Positions 35,601 through 48,400 of a DNA stretch of 64,000 nucleotides are shown piece by piece. Under the pieces are notes generated by a model. The model saw nothing but the letters and a program-made list of their open reading frames with translations, did not search any database and was not told the origin of the DNA. Within the stretch, counting starts at the first letter, position 1. Every line of letters starts with the position of its first letter. This DNA is from Mya arenaria (Eukaryota; Mollusca; Bivalvia; Myida; Myidae), in the NCBI RefSeq assembly GCF_026914265.1, contig NC_069135.1, positions 21,011,639 to 21,075,638 on the forward strand, read 5' to 3'. The translations under genes and the position numbers were made by a program.

Positions 35601-38086
35601 TGCAATGTCATGTCTGTGCATATCATGTACACATTTAATACAACTCACTCCCTATAGCAAAATAGTCAAACTGATTTACTTTTTTTAAAATATTGGACCA
35701 TCATGAGCATTCATAGCAGCTGTAAATATTATATAAATATAAAAGGAAGAATATGTTACGTATTTGTCCAAAATAATTCGTACTTATTGAAAGCATAAGT
35801 GCGTAAAAACGATGCGATTTAAGTGAAATATTTGACAAAATGGTAGTTCAACGAAGCATTTCGGCCTTGAACGCATGCTCTGGCTTCGTATTCAATATGG
35901 AACTTAAGTCATTCTTATGGTCATACATGATTGACTTCATTCACGGTATATGCCCATTATGTAAATCACGCAATCCGATAAGCTAAACCATGCTTAGATC
36001 CAAATTAAGATTGATATTGAATACCATACATATTCTACATTTAAGGTACTGGAAGTGTGACATCAAAGGGGCTTCTAGCGGGCTGCTGAAGGGAAAGCGT
36101 GTCGGGATCAAGGATAATGTATGCGTTGCCGGGGTTCCAATGATGAACGGGTCAAAGGTCATGCAAGGGTACACCCCTGAAGTAGACGCAACACTGGTGA
36201 CCCGGATCTTAGATGCGGGTATGTGACCACTCGTTATCAAGAATTACGTCCCTTTACCATTTTTGTCCCTTTACCGACACAGCCGTGTTTTCTTTTGAGG
36301 GTAATCCGGACATTCAAATAGTGTACGTTATCACTTTGTCATCATACGTACAAAATTACACTGCTGACCAGTATCTTGGATGCAGGTGTTCCCAAATTAA
36401 AATGAAATAATTAAGAGTTATGTCCCATTACTGGACTTACAGTTATTGGTAATCCTCAAGTTAAAACAATCGTAAATTATGGCCCCTTCATACGTTGTAT
36501 TACACATCAGGACATTGGACACTCCTGACTCTGACGCTACACATGTAGGTACAGACGAACCCCGATGGCTCGAACTCCCAGGGACGGCGATATAACCTTG
36601 AGTCTTGGAAAATTCGAGCCAAACGGCATTGTTTACCATCAATATAATGAAATCGGTCATTTACATATAGTTCGAGCCAACGAGTAATTCGAGCCAAGCG
36701 AGTTCGAGCCAACGGGGTTCGACTGTATGTGGGGATTTGAAAGTATTCAATTATTGTGAATTATGTCCCCCTACGAAATTGTAGTCCATGAAAGTTAAGG
36801 GGAGGTAAATACACCTGACTTGACACAACAATTGTGACAGGGATCCAGAATACAAGGCATGTATGCGGCTTGAAGAATACGCCCCGTTATTAGACTTGGC
36901 CAGAATGGATATACGTTGGACAAGTCAGTGGATAACTTTATTAGATTGTTAGGAAAGTGAATACTTTTCAAAAATGCATTTCTCGCAACTATGTTGTAAA
37001 GGAACCGTTTTGATAATACATGAAACACCGATACATAGGTTTTTATAAAGAAGTGTAAGCCATGCGGATTTAACGAAAATAAAAATATCAAAACACTTTT
37101 TCGGTTTCCCTTTTTTTAGACTTGTCGCTGGTCAGACGCATTGGTTATTTATTTAAACTTATTTCCTTTTGTCAAGGGAATACATAGTGCTTGAATATGA
37201 ATGTACATAGTGAAAAGAATAAGAATGTGAGTGCCGTTAAAAGATAGAAATATATCTGTTCTGTCTAAGGGATGTGTGACAATGTAGCCAGTGTTGCCCT
37301 AAACGCAATGGCAGTGTCAACACTGACTAAATTACATTACATTCCACATATCTCCTAAATTGTCCCGCAGACATTTAAAGCGGAATGACTAATTGGATGC
37401 CATTTGGGTAGTGGAGGATACATGTTCCGTTAAAATAATCTTGAACATGTTTCTGACAACATGGCGCTCTCTTGATTTACTATTTTTACCGGGGTATATC
37501 ATTTCATGTCCCCCCTGATTATTTCCATCTCTTGATCAGAACGTTTAATTTTATGTTTACCTTTATTTGAATTATATATTTACACTTGAACTTATTCAGC
37601 CGCGTGTATGATGGCTTGCATCAAAATTCATCTTGTTACATTATAGTGCATATTGATTTTGGATTATACACCTCCCCGGGGGCCGTTTCAATAAACATCT
37701 TATTCGTGAAATTATCTTAGTGTCATATTTTCGTTATTTTTAAATCTATAGAAGTGAGATTACTGTTTATTTTGATGGACTTGCGGCAATGGACCGTGAA
37801 ATAATTTAAAAAAAAATACATCCTGATACATCCAGGTTTAAGTGGGTGTTGTTTTCATTTTCGAAATTGTTTTTGTTAACTTTTCATCAAATGTATTAAC
37901 CGCAAACGCAATTAAGGAAGTGTAATTCGTTTCCCACAAGTTGTTTTACGGTTTATTTGGGGATTGGTTTGTATACCCAAAACGCAATTCATTTTTCAGC
38001 TCAATCATTCATGCATTTGTTAAAGGGGCACAATATATATATAGCTTCACTTGATATATGCAACATTTTTTTTTAATTTACTATAT

Positions 38087-38141
<55 letters not shown>

Positions 38142-38144
38142 TTA

Positions 38145-38197
<53 letters not shown>

Positions 38198-41100
38198 ATT
38201 ATTATACGCCCGAAGGGTCGTATTATGTTATGGCCTCCATCGTCTGTCCGTCCGTTAGCAATTCCGTGTCCGGGCCATAACTTGGTAACTAATACAGCGA
38301 TTTTCAAATAACTTTATACAAATCATCACTACATTAAAAGGATGTGTCGCGCGCAATTTCCAGGTCCATACCTCAAAGACTAGAATCACCATGGGGGTGC
38401 GTTAACAAATCCGTGTCCGGGCCACAACTTGGTCACTTATAAAGTCATTTTCAAATAACTTTATACAAAGCATCATTACATTAACAAGATGTGTCGCGCG
38501 CAATTTCCAGGTCCATACCTCAAACACTAGAATCACCATGGGGGGACGTTAGCAATTCCATGTCCAGGCCATAACTGTGTTACTACTAAAGCAATTTTCA
38601 AATAACTTTATACAAATCATCTCTACATTAAAAGGATTTGTCAAGCATGCTTTCCAGGTCCGTACCTCAAAGGCTAATTTCACTGGGTGGCGTTAGCAAT
38701 TCCGTGTCCGGGCCATAACTTGGTAACTAATAAAGCGATTTTCAAATAACTTTATACAAATCATCACTACATTAAAAGGATGTGTCGCGCGCAATTTCCA
38801 GGTCCATACCTCAAAGACTAGAATCACCATGGGGGTGCGTTAGCAAATCCGTGTCCGGGCCACAACTTTGTCACTAATAAAGTCATTTTCAAATAACTCT
38901 ATACAAAGCATCATTACATTAAAAGGATGTGTCACGCGCAATTTCCAATTATTCTATGTTGTAAAAAAATACTGTTGAACAAAGGTTTTTATTAGCACTG
39001 CTAACTTAAGTATCATTAAAGTTTCAATATTGGAAGTTTAAGCCTTTGTTGTAAACACTTCACACCTAGTAAGCAGTATACTAGCATAACCTAAATGTTT
39101 ATTAAAGACCTCAAGCCGAATCTTCTTCGGGCGTATAATGCTCCGTTTCGCGGTGCTCTTGTTATTATTATTATTATTATTATTGTTGTCGTTTTATCGC
39201 ATTTGGAAACTAGGGGGCCAAGTCATCGGTAAGACAAACTGCGAGTCCATGTGCTTCAGCGGAAGTAGTTTCACAAACGATACTGGGCCAACCCTGAACC
39301 CTAAGGACCAAGAACGCAGTGCCGGTGGGTCCAGTGGGGGCAGCGCCGCCGTGGTAAATATCTGTGTTGTTTAAAACGGTTTATGGTACTCTGCATGACG
39401 CTAGAGTTATTAGATGTCCATCCGCGCTAACCTAGGACCATATTCATTTAGCTTCTAAGTAGAAAAATTGAACTTTGTGAAACAACTTTATTTCTTAACA
39501 ACGAATGTTTTAAATACCCTTCATTTTTCATTAAATTTATTCATATGCCTTTATTATTTAGATCCTTTTTCTTGCTTATTTCCATATTATTGCTGTAAAA
39601 ACATTGAAAATTTTCTTTTAATGCAACATAGAAAAAACAACAATTAAGATTACAGACTACCAAAAAAATCCCATCTATTGCATTATAACAGCATCAACTT
39701 CACATTACAAATACTCCCATTTCTGGCGCTTCAACGTCTTAAAGTCTTATAAGAAAGTAAATTTCAGTCAAAGATACTGACTGTCTATTCCCATGGAGGC
39801 TGCCATTTTCAACGCACGATTTGGTGATTAGATTTCCGGGCAACTACTTTCACATTTTAAGTAGTCCCATGAAATCTAAGTGGTTTTATTTATTTATTTA
39901 ATTTTCTGGGGTGAGGGGGGGGGGTAAACTATAAAACAGCAGCTTTAAAGAGTGCTAAGATGGAATACTACAGTATGTCTAGAATTGACAAAGCAGCTTT
40001 TCAAAGAAACTCATGGTATCATTTTTTATAAATAAGGCATCTAACAATGAGTAGTCACTTCCGAATTGGTGTAATTTCCCCAGAAAACTACAGAGAGAAG
40101 CCCATTAGTGACACTATCAAGTACAGACCCTGATGAGACGCTCAATATAAGGGCCCTAACGACACTGTACGAGAGACACAGACGTACACACACCACACAC
40201 GGATCCGTGGTCTAGTGGTTACACACTTGACTGCCAATTCAGGGGTCGCATGTTCGATTTCCCGCCGCACCACTAAAAGAAATACAAATCGTCTTCTTGG
40301 AGGGACGATAAATGGGGGTCCCGTGTAACAGTGCTATACATTGGTGCACGTTTAACAACCAGGGTAGCTCTAATCAGGGTTACATTCTGCCTGTGCACCA
40401 TGCTTCAAAAACATAAAATGACTAACAATTGTGTCGGAGCACTCGCCGAATTGGCATTGCCCGAGTGCGAGTATAAGTAAGCTTTATAATATAAATATAT
40501 ATGTTAACAAAATACGCTAAAAAGTACCAGTTCAGACTATAAGTTGTTAAAATGTTCTCGGGGGAGTACCCTCAAATCCCCGAGCCAACATCTTAAACTA
40601 TTCTGGGAGAAGGGCGAAGGTCTAAAGGTCCTTGCCCCGCCCCTTATAGTTTTGTTTAGGTATTAATAAAAGTCTGTTCTGTTCTGTTCTGTTCTGTTCA
40701 TAAAGTAATTTATTATTTCATTATAAGTTGCTTATAATTTGCAATCTTTCTCACATTTCAGGTGAAGAACGGAGAAGCTGACGTCGCCATAGGTGGGGAC
40801 CAGGGTGGGTCAATCAGAATCCCTTCCTCGTGGGTGGGAATTGTGGGGCTGAAACCAACGTGGGGCCTCGTGCCCTACACCGGGGTTGTCCCCATTGAAA
40901 CCACAGTGGACCACGCGGGTCCAATGGCTGCCAATGTTACTGACTGCGCTCTTCTATTGGAGGTAATGTGGGATTTCAAGAGCAATTGGTGAAGCGCCAG
41001 TTGTGAACCATTTAAGTATTAAGTTGACCAATGAAGAGACTATACATATTGTAAATAACCTCAATACACTGTTGTCCAATACTAAGCTTATACATTCACA

Positions 41101-44100
41101 TTAAAACCTTAGACAAACTTAAACAATTAACGCGTATGTCATTCGCGGCGAAATAAAGATCATTGATTTTTATTACCACCAAGATCTCACGTAAAGTACC
41201 ATAGACAAATTATAGTTTTTTTTCAAAAACATAATTATAGTTGTTAACTTTTTATATCTCACATGAAGAGTTGATCAAAGAGGTACTGACTGTACTGACT
41301 GTGATTTCAGGCCATTGCGGGGTATGACGACGGAAGAGACCCCAGACAAGAAAGCGCCATGACCTGTCCACCATATTCAAAACAGGTAAAACGAATATAC
41401 CATTGACCAAGAATACTGGCTGCTTAAAGTGAACATGCATATATTTACCTATGATGTGGCTTAGGTGATGATGTTGTTGTTTTTTTAATAAAAAAATTCT
41501 CTCAAATTGCCCGTTAAGTATTTAGTTACGTATACTCGTGTATGTATTCATACCAGACGGGAGACACCCATCTTAGGCGACTATAATTTAATTGCTACAT
41601 TTTCATCCCCGCCCGCCCTCTCTTTTTCTGCCGCCCCTTAAATGTTATTGACTTAAATACACATGTATCAGGTCCCTTATGCAATAAAAAAGAAAAAGAG
41701 CATGGCCATATACTCAATGGTGAAATGGTATCTAAAAAAAATATGATATCCCCCGACTCCCACCCTTTCCCACGCGCCCCATCTAAAAAATATTTGGATG
41801 AAAATTAAGCAATTGATTTGTATTGGCCTAAGATACAACATCGATGATTAATAACTGTCAACGCGTCAGTTCTGTGCGCATGGCAAATCTCCTATATTAC
41901 TGCTATGCGTCCCACTGACGAAAAGTCTGTAATAAAAATGTATGTATTGTATTTCAAGAGACAAAGACGTCCACAAATTGGCTTACTAAGCTTAGCAAAT
42001 TTAACAGCACACATGTGAAAGAGTTCCCTCGTTCTAGATAAGTCTCAATCATTACCGTTATTTTCAGAATTTCTGTTCTCTTAAACGTGTTTAAGAGTTA
42101 GTTTCTTGAGGAAAAGGGAAAAGAGTTCTAACATGACAAAATAATGCACCAGTCACATTGTAACCACGGTCCCCACGGGTCCGGGGGTATACCGGAGATA
42201 GCCGGGGAAATGGGCCATGTTTTTAACTTCCAGATGGCCCTATAGTGCCGGGTGAATGCGGTAGTTTTGTCTTCGCGCCAAAAATAGCGGGGAATGGCTC
42301 TTACCTAGGGTCCCTTGGCGGGGATTTTGCCCGGCTCGGCTGGAACGAGTCAAAGTCCCCGCTAATCCCCGGACCTTGGGGAGCCGTGGTTACAATTGAC
42401 TGGTGCATAAATAAGAAATTGAAACGTTTTACCACAAAAAAAACATATTTGAATAGCTTCGAATTATACCCCCCCCCCCCCTCAACTAAAACCCCAACGA
42501 TTTAACAACCAAACTGACTGTACGATTTTTGATGAATAACTCAAATCATGCAAAATGTTCGTGCACGCAACACAATAGGGTTATAAGTACTGCGTTTTAG
42601 TCCGGGATGTCGTATTCGACTCGCGTGAATGTATTTGCAGAAATCTACGAGAGTCTGATACGACCTTCCGGATCAAGACGCAATACTTATAACCAGTTTT
42701 ATGATATACATAACTGGTTTGAATCACAAACAAGACACGCTATTATGTATCATGTCGCAATATCTTCATTTTAACACCGTGCAATGATACTTGCGATGAC
42801 GTGACGCCAAGAGAGTAAAAACTTTGCGATATTTATTGTTGGCAGCTACAGGATGTGTTTCTAAGTACAAAGGTTTTATGGTGAAATGTGTCATGCATGT
42901 ATGTCTCCCTATTATTTGCCGCTGACGAACTTTTTATTGCGACCCAAAGCAAAACAAGATATCGGGGGTTACACACAAAAAAAATGCGTTGACATTAGTC
43001 AATGTGTACAGTTATTACAAGTTTCAAGTTTCAAGTTTTATTTAAAATAAACCAGAAGGCCTTAGACCCATGAGGCATAAAGTGCGCAATGGTGACAAAA
43101 ACAAATAATATATACTTGTGCGGTAACATATTAACTAATAATGTTTATACAAAATTAGTTTTAGAACATGCATACCTTTATAAATCAAATGTTCGAGTAA
43201 TTTTACTCTTATTTTTACAAGTTTATAAAACATCCTCCCTTTCAATCTAAGTGCGAAAATGTAATTACCTAGAGCGTATACAGGAAAAATATTATGGTAA
43301 ATACTTTTGGTATGCATGTTTGTGACGTTTTATATGCTTATGTTGAAATAGGATTGAAAAAGGAAAATGTAATACATATATACATATAAATGTTACATTA
43401 ATGACTTTTTTCGCCCAAAGTTGGAAGTCAGCTTGGCGGGCAAGAAGATCGGCCTTTTGACGGAAGGTTTTGATGGTTGTGAGGAGGACGTACAGATGAT
43501 TGTACGAGCTGCGGCTGACCGCTTTAAATCCATTAACGTTGAGGTTGAGCACGTATCCATGCCCCTTCACACACACGGTGCGTGATTACCATCGTAAAGG
43601 TAGTAGTTTTCCCGCCATATCTCGAACAATTTATTGCTGAAAAGAGGTATACATGTGTCGAGGTGTTCCGATTGGTTATGGACAATCGTTATCCGTACTG
43701 TTATCCGTACTGTAGCATCGTTTTAATAAAGCAAACTTTTATTTTATAACAATAGCTTTTAATTTCATTGTTGCAAACTCGTAATAATGATTTTATTATT
43801 ATAATATATAATCATGATAACTGCTTATTAAGGTGTGGCGATTTGGGCACCGATATGCACGGACGGAGCCTACCAATGTATGATTAGGGGGTTTGGTGAG
43901 TTGAAATTATGTATTTTGTGCAGTATAAGAGCAATAGCAACTTGATTTCGAAAATTCCGTTAGCACTTTGATTTTTCTCAAATTCGGGTGGTTCTTTGAG
44001 TTCTCTAATTCGGGAAGCTCTTTGATTTCTCAAATTTAGATATTTTTCTGATTTATTTAAATTAAGGTAGCTCTCTGTTTCTCAAATTAAGGTAGCTCTC

Positions 44101-47100
44101 TGTTTCTCAAATTAAGGTAGCTCTCTGATTCCTCAAATTAAGGTAGCTCTCTGATTCTCAAATTAAGGTAGCTCTCTGTTTCTCAAATAAAGGAAGCTCT
44201 CTGATTTCTCAAATTAAGGTAGCTCTATGATTTCTCAAATTTAGGTAGCTCTATGATTTCTCAAATTTCGGTAGCTCTATGATTTCTCAAATTTAGGTAG
44301 CTCTCTGATTCCTCAAATTAAGGTAGCTCTCTGTTTCTCAAATTGAGGTAGCTCTCTGATTTCTCAAATTAAGGTAGCTCTCTGATTTCTCAAATTTCGG
44401 TAGCTCTATGATTTCTCAAATTTAGGTAGCTCTCTGATTCCTCAAATTAAGGTAGCTCTCTGTTTCTCAAATTGAGGTAGCTCTCTGATTTCTCAAATTA
44501 AGGTAGCTCTCTGATTTCTCAAATTAAGGTAGCTCTCTGATTTCTCAAATTAAGGTAGCTCTATGATTTCTCAAATTTAGGTAGCTCTATGATTTCTCAA
44601 ATTTCGGTAGCTCTATGATTTCTCAAATTAAGGTAGCTCTCTGAATCCTCAAATTAAGGTAGCTCTCTGTTTCTCAAATTAAGGTAGCTCTCTGATTTCT
44701 CAAATTAAGGTAGCTCTCTGATTTATCAAATTTAGGTAGCTCTATGATTTCTCAAATTTCGGTAGCTCTATGATTTCTCTAATTTCGGTAGCTCTATGAT
44801 TTCTCAAATTTAGGTAGCTCTCTGTTTCTCAAATTAAGGTAGCTCTCTGTTTCTCAAATTAAGGTAGCTCTCTGTTTCTCAAATTTAGGTAGCTCTCTGT
44901 TTCTCAAATTAAGGTAGCTCTCTGATTTCTCAAATTTAGGTAGCTCTTTGATTCCTCAAATTAAGGTAGCTTTCTGATATTTCTAATTTGCGAAGCTCTT
45001 TGATTTCTCTCATGTGGGGAGCTCTTTGATTTCGCTAATTCGGATAGCTCTTGACTTCTCTTATTCGGGTAGCACTTTGACTTCTTAAATTCAGCACCTT
45101 GCTTTCTCTAATTCTTGTTAGACTTATTATATATATTTCTAATTCGGCATTTCAGCCAAAATATCTGGATTTGATTTAGGAATTGTCGTCATCTGATACG
45201 CCCGGTATACTATTAATCTCTGCTTCATGAAGTGTTAACGAAATAAAGTACGGGACCCAATATCACAAAAATACTCAAGTCAAATCACAGTCTCATCTCA
45301 TTCTACCAGAGAAAGGCAATGTATAATTCAAAATCTTGTATGTTTTTACTATTTTTAAAAACATGTTTTCTCAAAGATATTGTTGAATCATTTTTTCATA
45401 CTTGAGTAATACTCAATTACATTTTATGCTGTAGAATAAAAAAAAATCTTTGAAATCTTGACCAAAGTTTTAATCAACACATTCTTTGAGAGAATGCATT
45501 TTTAAATGGTGTTATAACATATCCCATTTTTAATGACTTTTAATGTTAAGTCAAAGTTTGAGATATGACTTTAGTTCTTTTCTGATATTGGAGCCCGGTG
45601 TGGCCGACGATGTGGACTTGTACATGGAAGTATGGAACATTTGTATGTATATGAGCCGCGTGACGAGATTTTGATCGTAAGGACATAATCATTACAAATA
45701 AAATACTCGTCGATATAACATGTCAAAAGAATGTTTCTTTTCAATTTGTTTTGATTTATTCCAAATTTATTAAGAAGATTTGCACGTAATTTTCTTGACG
45801 ATTTATGACAATATTTTTACTCATGTTACCATAGCAACAACATATATCGTTTTGACTTGTTTTGACTACATTCATAGAGTCTGTTCAAAACGGTCAATTG
45901 TTTAAAAATATAAAATCATGCATTAAACGTTTTGCTAATATTTAATCCATAAAAATAACGTATTAGGGTTAAAACAATGTGTGTATACCACGTGATAAAT
46001 TACGTCATATATGCTACGTCGGAAGGCAACATTTTGCTTAAAATGAACACTTAAAACAAAGATAACTTTTGTTTTACAACACCAATTTAAATCAAACAAA
46101 GGGCAGTCTATGCCGCTTAAAGAGAACCGCCTTCGTTTTTTTACCGGAGTTTGTTAAGGTGATTAGTTTCATCAAACTTCTCGACAAACCTGATTCTAAA
46201 ATAATGTTTAGACAGTGCTCCGTCAGACGGCCTTATTGTGAAAAGGTTTATCGAAGTGTATGAAGAAACTAAACTCTCAATCAAACTCTGGTAAAAGACC
46301 GAAGGCGGGGCTCCGTAAGCGACGTAGACTGCGCTATGTTTCATTTAAAATGGTGAAGAAATAGTGACGTTATCTTTGTTTGAAGTCTTTATTCGAAGCA
46401 AAATATTGCCTTCCGACGTAGCATTTATGACGCAATTTATCACGTGGTATACACACACTGTAAAAGTAAATTTATAAGTTAGTTTGAATATTGACACGTT
46501 AATGATGCGTGCTTTTTCAATATAGTACTTTCGCTATGACGTCATGTGTGTGGCGTTAAATTTATATATGTTTTACCTGTAAACACGTATCTTACGCAAT
46601 TTTAGATATAATCAAACATTTTCAGTATTACTACTTGAGACATCATTTAATTGAAATACCAAATAAACAAGAACAGCAAATATGTAGTCCGAAGGCCTAA
46701 AACCGCCTGTTGTTCCTCATAAAGCATGTACATGTACACCAATATTTCACCTTTCTAGTCCTAGTTTATTTTGTAATTTAAGGTGGCGGCTACCAAAACA
46801 AAGGACTGTATAACGAATCTTTGATGACCAAGTTACGTGAGGGATACGCCGGCAATGCAAGAAATGTTTCAGATCCTGTCAAAATGGTTGCCATGATTGG
46901 AACCTACATGGAAAAGGTACAAGGCTCGGGGCGTAGCTTGCGATAAGGACTTACGATCGCAAGTTAATAACAGTTATCAGGGGCGGATCCAGGATCTAGG
47001 ATTAAAGGGGCGTAACTTAGGGGCGAAACCTTTTTACTTGCGCCCCTCCCCCGAACCGAAATCATTTTATTTTAAGTGATGGAAAGGGGATTTGTGGATA

Positions 47101-48256
47101 CCCCGCCTGGACAAAATTAATAATTTCTAGTCCGAAATGGTGCATTTTGGTTGTATTTTATTACTTTTTTCTCTTATATTTAAATAAATATAAACTTGTG
47201 AGATTTTAGGGAGGGGCGCCGGTTGCCCCTCCCCCCCCCTGGATCCGCTAGTGGTTGCAAACGTTTGGAAACTTACAAGTCTAGCGAAATGGTGGGAGGA
47301 CGGGTTGTAAGACTTCATGCGTAACATTGAAATTGGCCTAGCGGCGCCCTCGGCATGAGTCAGTTGCGTATTCATGAAGTTGTCCAGCGAGTGTATAATA
47401 GTCGTTAAAATGCAAGCATAGAGTTGTGGGTCGTAGTCTAGACATTCGAAATATGCATAGATTGCTACGAAACATATGCGACATGTTTATGGGGGTAAAT
47501 GTGTGCATATAAACGCAGCAATAAAGTCTCTAAATAACCTATTTCATACTAAGATTAAGAAGCAAGTCTGCGTTTAAATTAAGTATAATATAAAGTTTAA
47601 TGAGTCATTTTCGTTCCAGAACTATGGTGCTCATTACTACGCACGTGCACAAAACCTGAACTGGAAGTTGACAAAAACCTATGACGAATTGCTGGAGAAA
47701 TATGACGTCATCATAATGCCGACACTACCTTATAAGGCACCGTTACTGCCCAAAACAACATGGAGCCTACAAGGTGACAACAATAACAAGTAGAACAGGT
47801 TCATGCATGAAAAAAAGAGTTCTAAGATATAATTTTACATACATGTTTGTGTGCGAAAAAAATCGGTTTTGTTATAGATTTAACCCAATAGTAACATTTT
47901 CAGGCCTTTAAACATGGCTTCTCCTGAAAGGATATGTCAACATTTACCATTCTGCAAAGTTTTTTTTATTCATAGCCAAGCAATACTAAATCTTGGAAAT
48001 TTCATACAAAGTAAGTTTGATTCTCGAAAACATAGTTTTTTTATGAACGTGACACTATTCAATTTTTCCAGATCGCATGAAGAATGCTCTTGGAATGGTC
48101 AAAAATACGGCTCCATTTGACATTACTGGTCATCCAGCCTTGACAATCAATGCCGGAATGTCCGAGGGTCTTCCGATTGGTCTGCAGATCGTCGGAAAAC
48201 GATTCGATGACGTAAAGGTTCTTCAATTCGCACGTGCTTTTGAGAAACTGCAATAA
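32049..48256 (+). CDS. Amidase-signature hydrolase, 12 exons
   Basis: Coding exons: 32049-32055, 34104-34217, 34700-34826, 36046-36218, 39214-39353, 40762-40962, 41311-41385, 43421-43577, 43833-43895, 46783-46916, 47620-47773 and 48072-48256. All phases match, giving 509 residues beginning [10 protein letters not shown]. The fold is the amidase-signature family (amide to acid plus ammonia). The Ser-cisSer-Lys triad is present: Lys105 in VGIKDN, Ser180 in [10 protein letters not shown] and Ser204 in [11 protein letters not shown], with the 75- and 24-residue spacings of the family. Motifs such as [34 protein letters not shown] and the full length are closer to bacterial nitrile-pathway amidases than to FAAH or GatA. 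No signal peptide or membrane anchor is visible, so a soluble enzyme is likely; the substrate is unknown. Introns hold several transposons and a 26-bp array. The gene looks intact. Confidence 0.92.
32415..33090. repeat. Repeat fragments in amidase intron 1
   Basis: 32415-32560 is a truncated relative of the TTAA element at 10679. A (TTGA)n run follows at about 32570-32605. Then 32690-32800, with AGGGTTACATCC and GGTAGGGTAGGTAGGCC, recurs inverted at 53740-53820. Confidence 0.6.
33438..33620 (+). mobile_element. tRNA-derived SINE
   Basis: The tRNA-like head has A-box-like TGGTCTAGTGAA and B-box GGTTCGATCC, followed by the body GCTGGCACGTTCTATTGACC ... ACTGGTTTCTGCC, which is shared with 29025-29120. 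Confidence 0.65.
33749..34081. mobile_element. Long-hairpin MITE family, copy B
   Basis: Starts after TTAA with AGCTGCACTCTCACAGATA. The inverted arms can be followed but the right end is degenerate. It stops about 20 bp before the splice acceptor of amidase exon 2 (34104). Confidence 0.8.
34405..34493. repeat. Short inverted repeat, 42-bp arms
   Basis: Arms 34405-34446 and 34452-34493 match with one mismatch around a 5-nt loop (CAAAC). It lies in amidase intron 2 and would form a strong RNA hairpin. Confidence 0.95.
36552..36725. mobile_element. pogo-like MITE, copy 3
   Basis: 174 bp, ends CAGACGAACCCCGATGGCTC and GGGGTTCGACTG, flanked by TA. It lies in amidase intron 4. Confidence 0.9.
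38081..38200. repeat. TTTA and TTA microsatellite
   Basis: (TTTA)n passes into (TTA)n directly before the element at 38201. A second TTA run at about 39162-39185 follows that element. Confidence 0.95.
38201..39139. mobile_element. 939-bp TIR element with a 147-bp tandem core
   Basis: Ends are the inverted repeat ATTATACGCCCGAAG (38201-38215 and 39125-39139). Inside are about five units of 147 bp starting at 38254, 38401, 38548, 38692 and 38839, with GTGTCCGGGCCATAACTTGG and GGATGTGTCGCGCGCAATTT. The architecture resembles bivalve pearl-type non-autonomous elements. It ends 75 bp before amidase exon 5. Confidence 0.85.
40195..40500 (+). mobile_element. tRNA-derived SINE
   Basis: The head GATCCGTGGTCTAGTGGTTA (A-box-like) and CATGTTCGATTTCC (B-box-like) is followed by a body with GGGACGATAAATGGGGGTCC and GTGTCGGAGCACTCGCCGAA. 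It lies in amidase intron 5. Confidence 0.7.
40550..40700 (+). mobile_element. LINE or SINE 3' tail with (TGTTC)n end
   Basis: An AATAAAAG word followed by a pentanucleotide CTGTT run at 40673-40698, the same kind of tail as the LINE ending at 8812. Confidence 0.55.
42157..42396. mobile_element. 240-bp GC-rich MITE
   Basis: Inverted ends ATTGTAACCACGGTCCCCAC and, reversed, ATTGTAACCACGGCTCCCCA. The interior is rich in CCGGGG words. It lies in amidase intron 7. Confidence 0.75.
43965..45115. repeat. 26-bp minisatellite, about 44 copies
   Basis: The unit approximates AAATTAAGGTAGCTCTCTGA plus TTTCTC, with AAATTTAGG/AAATTTCGG and CTCTATG variants in higher-order patterns. It lies in amidase intron 9. 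Confidence 0.95.
45975..46460. mobile_element. 486-bp MITE with 5-bp target duplication, copy 2
   Basis: Sister of the element at 16161-16644. Flanked by TAAAA (45970-45974 and 46461-46465). It lies in amidase intron 9. Confidence 0.9.
46978..47253. mobile_element. Short MITE with GCGGATCCAG termini
   Basis: Inverted ends CAGGGGCGGATCCAGG and, reversed, CACTAGCGGATCCAGG; CAG/CAC-GCGGATCCAG ends are typical of hAT-type MITEs. No clean 8-bp duplication was seen. A fragment with the same right end lies at about 52130-52190. It is in amidase intron 10. Confidence 0.65.
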
Positions 48257-48400
48257 TTACGCGTGGAGAACTGTACTGTAAACTGATGAAAATGTGTGAT
48301 TTTGTAAAATTCGGAACAGCAGAACACGGTGACTTTTATTGTCAGAGCTTTCTTTATACCTGTACTAATCTAGATAACGGATTCGTATTCATGTTTCACA

